A stretch of 64,000 bases of DNA, taken from Verrucosispora sp. NA02020 (GTDB lineage Bacteria; Actinomycetota; Actinomycetes; Mycobacteriales; Micromonosporaceae). The stretch's first letter is position 1, and each line of letters opens with the position of its first letter. The stretch spans positions 1,612,001 through 1,676,000 of the forward strand of contig NZ_CP054923.1 of the NCBI RefSeq assembly GCF_013364215.1, given 5' to 3'. The translations under genes were made by a program, and so were the position numbers. The notes under the pieces are model-generated. The model did no database searches. It saw nothing but the letters and a program-made list of their open reading frames with translations, and was not told the DNA's origin. Positions 59,244 through 64,000 of the stretch are shown piece after piece.

Positions 59244-59651
59244 ATGACGCAGCGGCTGACCGACGAGGAGAAGCTGACCCTCAAGACGGGCGCCTTCGGC
59301 GCGGTCCTCATGGTCTCGAACGCCGAGCCCGGCCTGCTGGCGGTGTTCCGGGAGAGCTTCGCCGCCTCCGGGGCGATCTCCGAGGCCAGTGGCGTGGTGA
59401 AGGAGGCGTTGACCAGCGGGCCGCTGCCGAGGCTGCCGCGCGACTCGGCGCTGGAGATCGAGTCGGTGGTGCTGCCGGCGCTGCGCCGGGCGGTCGGCAT
59501 CCTCACCGAGAAGGCGCCGCAGGACGTCGGGGTCTACCGCGAGGTGGTGCTGGCCGCCGCGGACCGGACCGCCCGCGCCCACCAGGGGGTCAGCCCGGCG
59601 GAGGCCGAGGCGATCGGTCGGATCAGGGACGTCCTGGGCGGGGCGTCCTGA
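59244..59651 (+). CDS. small helical protein, unknown
   Basis: ATG at 59244 gives 135 aa; a GTG at 59238 overlaps the GNAT stop. The protein is soluble and helical: TDEEKLTLKTGAFGAVLMVS, AVFRESFAASGAISEASGVV, SALEIESVVLPALRRAVGIL and EVVLAAADRTARAHQGVSPA. Similar proteins of about 130 aa are common in actinobacteria without known function. Most likely co-transcribed with the GNAT. Confidence 0.75.
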   Translation: MTQRLTDEEKLTLKTGAFGAVLMVSNAEPGLLAVFRESFAASGAISEASGVVKEALTSGPLPRLPRDSALEIESVVLPALRRAVGILTEKAPQDVGVYREVVLAAADRTARAHQGVSPAEAEAIGRIRDVLGGAS

Positions 59652-59841
59652 CCGGTGATGCCTCCGGTGAGCTGCGTCACGCCGGTCGCGCGGGGAAGCC
59701 GATGCTACCGGCAGGTAACATCGCGTCGTGGGCAACTGCACAGCAGCCCACGGTTGACCTGACGGCAACAGACACGCAAGGCTGCGCCCCAGACCAGGGC
59801 GATTGAGCACACCACCACAGCAGGAGGGTCGTCGAAGCGCG

Positions 59842-60621
59842 ATGAACATCGTCGTACTCGTCAAGCAGGTGCCCGACTCGGGCGCGGACCGCAACCTGCG
59901 AACTGACGACAACACCGTCGACCGCGGTTCGGCGAGCAACGTCATCAACGAGATGGACGAATACGCCATCGAAGAGGCGTTGAAGATCAAGGAGGCGCAC
60001 GGCGGCGAGGTGACGATCCTGACCATGGGTCCGGACCGGGCGACCGAGTCGATCCGCAAGGCGCTGTCGATGGGGCCGGACAAGGCGGTGCACGTGGTGG
60101 ACGACGCGCTGCACGGCTCCTGCGCGGTGGCCACCTCCAAGGTGCTGGCCGCGGCGCTGGGCCAGCTCGGCGCGGACCTGGTGCTCTGTGGCGCCGAGTC
60201 GACCGACGGCCGGGTGCAGGTGCTGCCGCACATGCTGGCCGAGCGGCTGGAGGTGGCGGCGCTGACCGGCGCCCGCAAGCTCACCGTCGACGGCAGCACG
60301 TTGACCGTGGAGCGGCAGACCGAGGAGGGCTACGAGGTGGTCACCGCCTCGACGCCGGCCGTGGTCTCCGTCTGGGACACCATCAACGAGCCCCGGTACC
60401 CGTCGTTCAAGGGGATCATGGCCGCCAAGAAGAAGCCGGTGCAGACGCTGGGCCTGGCCGACCTGGGCGTGGCCGCCGACGAGGTGGGCCTCGCCGGGGC
60501 GACCAGCACGGTGCTGGAGCACAGCAAGCGTCCGCCGCGCTCCGGTGGGGTCAAGGTCACCGACGACGGCTCCGGTGGCGCCCAGTTGGTCGAGTTCCTC
60601 GCCACCGAGAAGTTCGTGTGA
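59842..60621 (+). CDS. etfB: electron transfer flavoprotein, beta subunit
   Basis: Protein of 259 aa, ATG at 59842 about 13 nt behind GGAGGG. MNIVVLVKQVPDS start, INEMDEYAIEEALKIKE, EVTILTMGP and LVLCGAESTDGRVQVLPHML are standard ETF-beta/FixA features that bind AMP. It forms a heterodimer with EtfA and carries electrons from acyl-CoA dehydrogenases to the membrane quinone pool. etfA starts 12 nt downstream. Confidence 0.96.
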   Translation: MNIVVLVKQVPDSGADRNLRTDDNTVDRGSASNVINEMDEYAIEEALKIKEAHGGEVTILTMGPDRATESIRKALSMGPDKAVHVVDDALHGSCAVATSKVLAAALGQLGADLVLCGAESTDGRVQVLPHMLAERLEVAALTGARKLTVDGSTLTVERQTEEGYEVVTASTPAVVSVWDTINEPRYPSFKGIMAAKKKPVQTLGLADLGVAADEVGLAGATSTVLEHSKRPPRSGGVKVTDDGSGGAQLVEFLATEKFV

Positions 60622-60633
60622 GGGGTGTGGGAC

Positions 60634-61593
60634 ATGTCTGAGGTTCTCGTCGTCGTCGAAGCCACCCGGGAGTTCGGCGTCAAGAAGGTCACCCTGGAGA
60701 TGCTCACCCTCGCGCGCGAGCTGGGCACTCCGGCGGCGGTGGTGCTCGGCGGCGCCGGTGCCGCCGACGCGCTCGCCGGCAAGCTGGGCGAGTACGGCGC
60801 GGAGAAGATCTACGCCGCCGAGGGTGAGGAGATCGACGGTTACCTGGTGGCGCCCAAGGCCACCGTGGTCGCCGACCTGGTCAAGCGGGTCCAGCCGGCC
60901 GCCGTCCTGCTCGCCTCCTCACAGGAGGGCAAGGAGATCGCCGCCCGGCTGGCGGTCAAGCTGGACAACGGCATCCTGACCGACGTGGTGGCCCTGGCCG
61001 CCGACGGCACCGCCACCCAGGTGGCCTTCGCCGGCTCGACCGTGGTCACCTCCAAGGTGACCCGTGGCCTGCCGCTGGTCACCGTCCGGCCGAACTCGGT
61101 CACCCCGGCCCCGGCCGCCGCCACCCCGGCGGTGGAGCAGCTCACGGTGACCGTCGGCGATACCGACAAGCTGGCCAGGGTCGTCGACCGGGTGGCCGAG
61201 CAGAAGGGCTCGCGCCCCGAGCTCACCGAGGCCGGCGTGGTGGTCTCCGGTGGTCGTGGTGTCGGCAACGCCGACAACTTCACGCTGGTCGAGGAGTTGG
61301 CCGACCTGCTCGGCGGCGCCGTCGGCGCCTCCCGGGCCGCCGTCGACTCCGGGTACTACCCGCACCAGTTCCAGATCGGTCAGACCGGCAAGACCGTCGC
61401 CCCGCAGCTCTATGTGGCGCTCGGCATCTCCGGTGCGATCCAGCACCGGGCCGGCATGCAGACCTCGAAGACGATCGTCGCGGTCAACAAGGACGGCGAG
61501 GCGCCCATCTTCGAGCTGGCCGACTTCGGCGTGGTCGGCGACCTGTTCAAGATCGTGCCGCAGGCCGCCGAGGAGATCCGCAAGCGCAAGTGA
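60634..61593 (+). CDS. etfA: electron transfer flavoprotein, alpha subunit
   Basis: ATG at 60634 gives 319 aa. The N-terminal half resembles EtfB; the C-terminal FAD domain is clear: [55 protein letters not shown] and [20 protein letters not shown]. The FAD bound here exchanges electrons with dehydrogenases. Operon with etfB; the enoyl-CoA hydratase 4 kb upstream belongs to the same general pathway. Two terminator hairpins follow. Confidence 0.96.
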   Translation: MSEVLVVVEATREFGVKKVTLEMLTLARELGTPAAVVLGGAGAADALAGKLGEYGAEKIYAAEGEEIDGYLVAPKATVVADLVKRVQPAAVLLASSQEGKEIAARLAVKLDNGILTDVVALAADGTATQVAFAGSTVVTSKVTRGLPLVTVRPNSVTPAPAAATPAVEQLTVTVGDTDKLARVVDRVAEQKGSRPELTEAGVVVSGGRGVGNADNFTLVEELADLLGGAVGASRAAVDSGYYPHQFQIGQTGKTVAPQLYVALGISGAIQHRAGMQTSKTIVAVNKDGEAPIFELADFGVVGDLFKIVPQAAEEIRKRK

Positions 61594-61600
61594 GACGTGA

Positions 61601-61642
61601 CGACGAAGCCGCCGACCGGGAGACCGGGCGGCGGCTTCGTCG
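61601..61642 (+). terminator. terminator of the etfBA operon
   Basis: Perfect 14-bp stem CGACGAAGCCGCCG / CGGCGGCTTCGTCG with a 14-nt loop, 7 nt after the etfA stop. Confidence 0.88.
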
Positions 61643-61657
61643 TCTGCGCCGAGGGAG

Positions 61658-61698
61658 CTGATCGGCGGGCCGGGGAGCTGATCCGGCCCGCCGATCAG
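61658..61698 (-). terminator. terminator at the end of the anti-sigma gene
   Basis: Perfect 14-bp stem CTGATCGGCGGGCC / GGCCCGCCGATCAG with a 13-nt loop. It overlaps the anti-sigma stop codon (61695-61697) and, with the hairpin at 61601, separates the convergent operons. Confidence 0.8.
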
Positions 61699-62492
61699 CC
61701 CGTCAAGGAGCCCCTCAACAGGCTGTCGCCGGAGTGGGCGGTGTCGTTGTCGAACTGTTCGGCGGAGACGTCGACAACAGAGTACTTCCCCAGGTCGACG
61801 GTGGGCGGGAGCGGCAACAGCACCTCGCTGCCGGTGCCGAGCACGCCGATCGAGAACATCTCCATGGTGCGCGGGTCGATGAGCCAGACCTCGTAGTACC
61901 CCGACACGGCCGGGAGATTCGCCACATGCAGATGAAGCTCGCCGCTGTCGAGGACCCGCACGTCCCCACGGGCCTGTGGCGGCGTGCTGCCGTACGCGTC
62001 GAGTCGGGCGCTGGCCACCACCGCCTGGGCCGGTGGCGCCGGGTCGGTCGCGCCGCCGCCCAGCACGACCGCGGTGCCGACCACCCCGACGGCGGCGGCG
62101 GCCACCGCCGTGGTCGCGGTCGCCAGCCAGCGCGGCACCCGGCCACGCCGGCCCCGTGCCGCCGGGCCTCCGCCGGTGACCGCCGGGCGGCCGGGGGCCG
62201 CCGACGTGTCGCCGGTACGCGGACCGGGCGCGCGTCGCCGCGCGTCGGCGGTCAGCCCGGGCAGGTCCTGCGCGGCCCGGATCTCGGACGTGATGCCCTG
62301 CCAGAGGTGCTCCGGCGGATCGGGCAGGTCGCGCAGCCCCTGGGTGGCGGCACCGAGACCGGCGACGTGCCGCAGGTTCTCCAACTCGCCACGACAGTGC
62401 GGGCAGCCGTCGAGGTGGGTGCGGTCGACGTCCTCCGCCTCGCTCTCACCGAGTGCCAGAAAGACCAGCCGATCGTGCTCCAGGTGCGGCAC
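61695..62492 (-). CDS. anti-sigma factor, RskA-like
   Basis: GTG at 62492 gives 265 aa and overlaps the sigma gene by 47 nt. The N-terminal ZAS-type zinc region has HLDGCPHCRGELENL (H-x3-C-x2-C). A membrane helix (about 125-148) follows a Pro/Gly-rich cytoplasmic linker. The outer domain is the RskA type: ASARLDAYGSTPPQARGDV, ELHLHVANLPAVSGYYEVWL and LPLPPTVDLGKYSVVDVSAE. Anti-sigma-K proteins hold SigK at the membrane until redox or other signals act. Pairs with the overlapping sigma gene. Confidence 0.9.
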   Translation of the reverse strand: MPHLEHDRLVFLALGESEAEDVDRTHLDGCPHCRGELENLRHVAGLGAATQGLRDLPDPPEHLWQGITSEIRAAQDLPGLTADARRRAPGPRTGDTSAAPGRPAVTGGGPAARGRRGRVPRWLATATTAVAAAAVGVVGTAVVLGGGATDPAPPAQAVVASARLDAYGSTPPQARGDVRVLDSGELHLHVANLPAVSGYYEVWLIDPRTMEMFSIGVLGTGSEVLLPLPPTVDLGKYSVVDVSAEQFDNDTAHSGDSLLRGSLTG

Positions 62493-63048
62493 CGTCCACC
62501 TCCCATCTGCGCTTCAGGCTCGCCATGCCCCGTCGGATGTGACTCTTGACGGTACCCAGCGGCACACCGGTCACCGCCGCGATCTGCTGGTGGGTCAGAT
62601 CGTCGAAGAAGGCCAACTCCAGCATGCGTCGCTGGTCGGCGGGGAGTCGCGCGAGCTCGTCGGCGACCACCAGCCGATCGACCACGACGTCCGGGTCCAC
62701 GCCGGGTGCGACCGGCTCGGGCAGTTGGCGGACCGCCTCGGTGACCCGGTTGTCCCGGCTGACCGACCGCAGCCGGTCCACCACCTTGCGCCGGGCGATC
62801 CCGAGCAGCCAGCCGACCAGGGAGCCCCGGGCGGGATCGAAGGTGTCCCGGCCGAGCCAGGCGGCGACGAAGGTGGCCTGGGTGACGTCCTCCGCGTCGC
62901 TGCGGTTGACCAGGGTGCTGGTGGCCAGATGGAACACGGCACGGCCGTAGCGGTCGTACGCCTCGCGTAATGCCAGTTCGTCGCCGTGGCGGAACCGGTC
63001 GGCGAGGTCGTCCTCGGGTGTCCCCGGCTCGTGCCGGGACCCGTTCAC
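62446..63048 (-). CDS. ECF sigma factor, SigK-like
   Basis: GTG at 63048 is chosen (200 aa); GTG at 63093 is also possible. Region 2: AVFHLATSTLVNRSDAEDVT then QATFVAAWLG, and GSLVGWLLGIARRKVVDRLR. Region 4: LPADQRRMLELAFFDDLTHQ then VPLGTVKSHIRRGMASLKRR. Such sigmas are partnered by RskA-type anti-sigmas, here the overlapping downstream gene. The divergent gene for a secreted DUF4397 protein, 229 nt away, is a good candidate target, as SigK controls secreted antigens in mycobacteria. Confidence 0.92.
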   Translation of the reverse strand: MNGSRHEPGTPEDDLADRFRHGDELALREAYDRYGRAVFHLATSTLVNRSDAEDVTQATFVAAWLGRDTFDPARGSLVGWLLGIARRKVVDRLRSVSRDNRVTEAVRQLPEPVAPGVDPDVVVDRLVVADELARLPADQRRMLELAFFDDLTHQQIAAVTGVPLGTVKSHIRRGMASLKRRWEVDGAAPGARSAGLSGTR

Positions 63049-63277
63049 GGGACAGGTCGCCTGGTTGGGGGCATGCCCGACTGTAGCTCTCACCGGCGCT
63101 GTCCCCTCTGTCGACCCAGCGGCTCCTCGATGTCTCTTCGCTCGGGACCGCCCCGCCGGATGCGGTGGAGAGGAAGAAAAGAAAGTCGAATCCCGGCGCA
63201 TCCAGGCGACGGCGTACCGGCGTAACTCGGGATGTCAGCAACACCAACGAACCAGTACGAACCATCAGGAGGCAGAC

Positions 63278-64000
63278 ATGCAGCTCGCGTACCTTCGTCG
63301 GGTCGCGGCAGGCGGCGCGGTCGCCGCGCTGACCTTCGTCGCCGCCGGCGTCGCCACCGCCACCCCGGCCTACGCCGCCACCTCGAAGGTCTCCGTCGTG
63401 CACGGCATCCCGGACACCCCGGTCGACGTCTACGTCAACGGCGAGAAGACGCTCGAGGGATTCAAGCCCGGTGACGTGGCGGGTCCGCTGGACCTGGCCG
63501 AGGGGCGGTACGACCTCGCGCTGACCAAGCCGGGTGAGCCGATCGGCCAGGCCATCCTGACCGTGGACGACGCCGAGGTGCCGGGCGGGGCGAACCTCAG
63601 CCTCGCCGCCCACCTCGACGCCGAGGGCAAGCCGAAGATCACGCCGTTCGTCAACGACACCGCCAAGGTGGACGCCGGCAAGGCCCGGCTGATCGTCCGG
63701 CACACCGCCGCCGCCCCGGCGGTGGACGTACGGGCCGGTGGCACGCCGGTCTTCGAGGACCTGACCAACCCGAACGAGGCCAAGGGCGACGTGGACGCGG
63801 GGAGCGTCTCGGCGGACGTGGTGCTCGCCGGCACCGACACGGTGGTGATCGGGCCCGCCGACCTGAACCTGCGCGAGGGCACCGCGACGATCGTCTACGC
63901 CATCGGCTCCGCCGAGGGCGAGAACCTGGACATCGTGGCGCAGACCATCACCGGGCTGCACTCGGCCCCCTCCGGCGTGCCCAGCGGCACCGGCGGCCAG
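63278..64000 (+). CDS. secreted DUF4397-domain protein, C-terminus beyond the window
   Basis: ATG at 63278 has AGGAGG 6 nt upstream; 241 residues are visible and the frame is still open at the window end. A signal peptide (about 1-33, ending YAA) is followed by DUF4397 repeats: SKVSVVHGIPDTPVDVYVNG, LDLAEGRYDLAL and ARLIVRHTAAAPAVDVRAGG. Two such beta domains are stacked. The last residues SAPSGVPSGTGGQ suggest a linker before a C-terminal anchor or sortase signal. Surface role unknown. Divergent from SigK/RskA. Confidence 0.88.
   Translation, partial: MQLAYLRRVAAGGAVAALTFVAAGVATATPAYAATSKVSVVHGIPDTPVDVYVNGEKTLEGFKPGDVAGPLDLAEGRYDLALTKPGEPIGQAILTVDDAEVPGGANLSLAAHLDAEGKPKITPFVNDTAKVDAGKARLIVRHTAAAPAVDVRAGGTPVFEDLTNPNEAKGDVDAGSVSADVVLAGTDTVVIGPADLNLREGTATIVYAIGSAEGENLDIVAQTITGLHSAPSGVPSGTGGQ

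Noticed and set aside
1..64000. CRISPR arrays, insertion sequences and prophage genes
   Set aside because: No regularly spaced direct repeats, transposase DDE motifs or phage structural genes were recognised.

Overview
The window is 64 kb of very GC-rich, gene-dense actinobacterial chromosome. GTG starts are frequent, many neighbouring genes overlap by 4 nt (ATGA/GTGA), and families typical of Micromonosporaceae occur (DUF6232 pairs, GH87-type polyprenol mannosyltransferase, Nur-like and ROK operators, an EACC1 protein). A Micromonospora-like organism is the best guess; this rests on gene content and recalled protein style, since no search was run. No prophage, insertion sequence or CRISPR array was seen. 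Three tRNA genes are present: Leu-UAG, His-GUG and Lys-CUU.

Layout. 1-4.8 kb: a partial LytR-CpsA-Psr ligase, a methyltransferase, a MOSC protein, an expansin-like secreted protein, a GNAT, tRNA-Leu and a Bcp peroxiredoxin. 4.9-7.6 kb: an ECF-type MNQO nickel/cobalt importer behind a Nur-like box. 7.6-13.2 kb: a copper/redox island in which an ECF sigma factor, a MauE/DoxX protein, a membrane DsbA-like thioredoxin and a secreted/membrane protein are divergent from CopC-CopD and YcnI. 13.3-16.5 kb: a membrane protein, a GT87 mannosyltransferase, oligoribonuclease and tRNA-His. 16.6-27.5 kb is more accessory: an MFS exporter with TetR, two L,D-transpeptidases in tandem, tRNA-Lys, a broken small gene, an MMPL transporter with divergent TetR, an aldo/keto reductase and an SDR.

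27.7-32.7 kb is the most unusual part. A membrane M48 metalloprotease with a large outer domain is translationally coupled to an EACC1-like conflict-system component. Next comes an ECF sigma factor fused to a zinc-finger-like segment, a membrane region and a sugar-binding AbfB domain. 32.7-36.2 kb: a copper lytic polysaccharide monooxygenase coupled to a DUF305 lipoprotein, then a two-component system. 36-49 kb mixes hydrolase/TetR, GH16 and GH3 glycosidases, a Clp-N/HTH protein, a ROK repressor and an ABC exporter, several with very clear palindromic operators. 49-64 kb is mostly housekeeping: ABC ATPase, ribokinase, GlxA-like regulator and rhodanese, two DUF6232 proteins, enoyl-CoA hydratase, a ThDP enzyme, DUF202 proteins, ETF beta/alpha, and a SigK/RskA-like pair divergent from a secreted DUF4397 protein that runs off the window.

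Themes: copper handling (CopCD, YcnI, DsbA-like genes, LPMO plus DUF305), polysaccharide attack (expansin, LPMO, GH16, GH3), cell-wall modification (LCP, two Ldts) and local repressor-operator pairs. Start codons were chosen by hand from overlaps and ribosome-binding sites; alternatives are stated where they matter.
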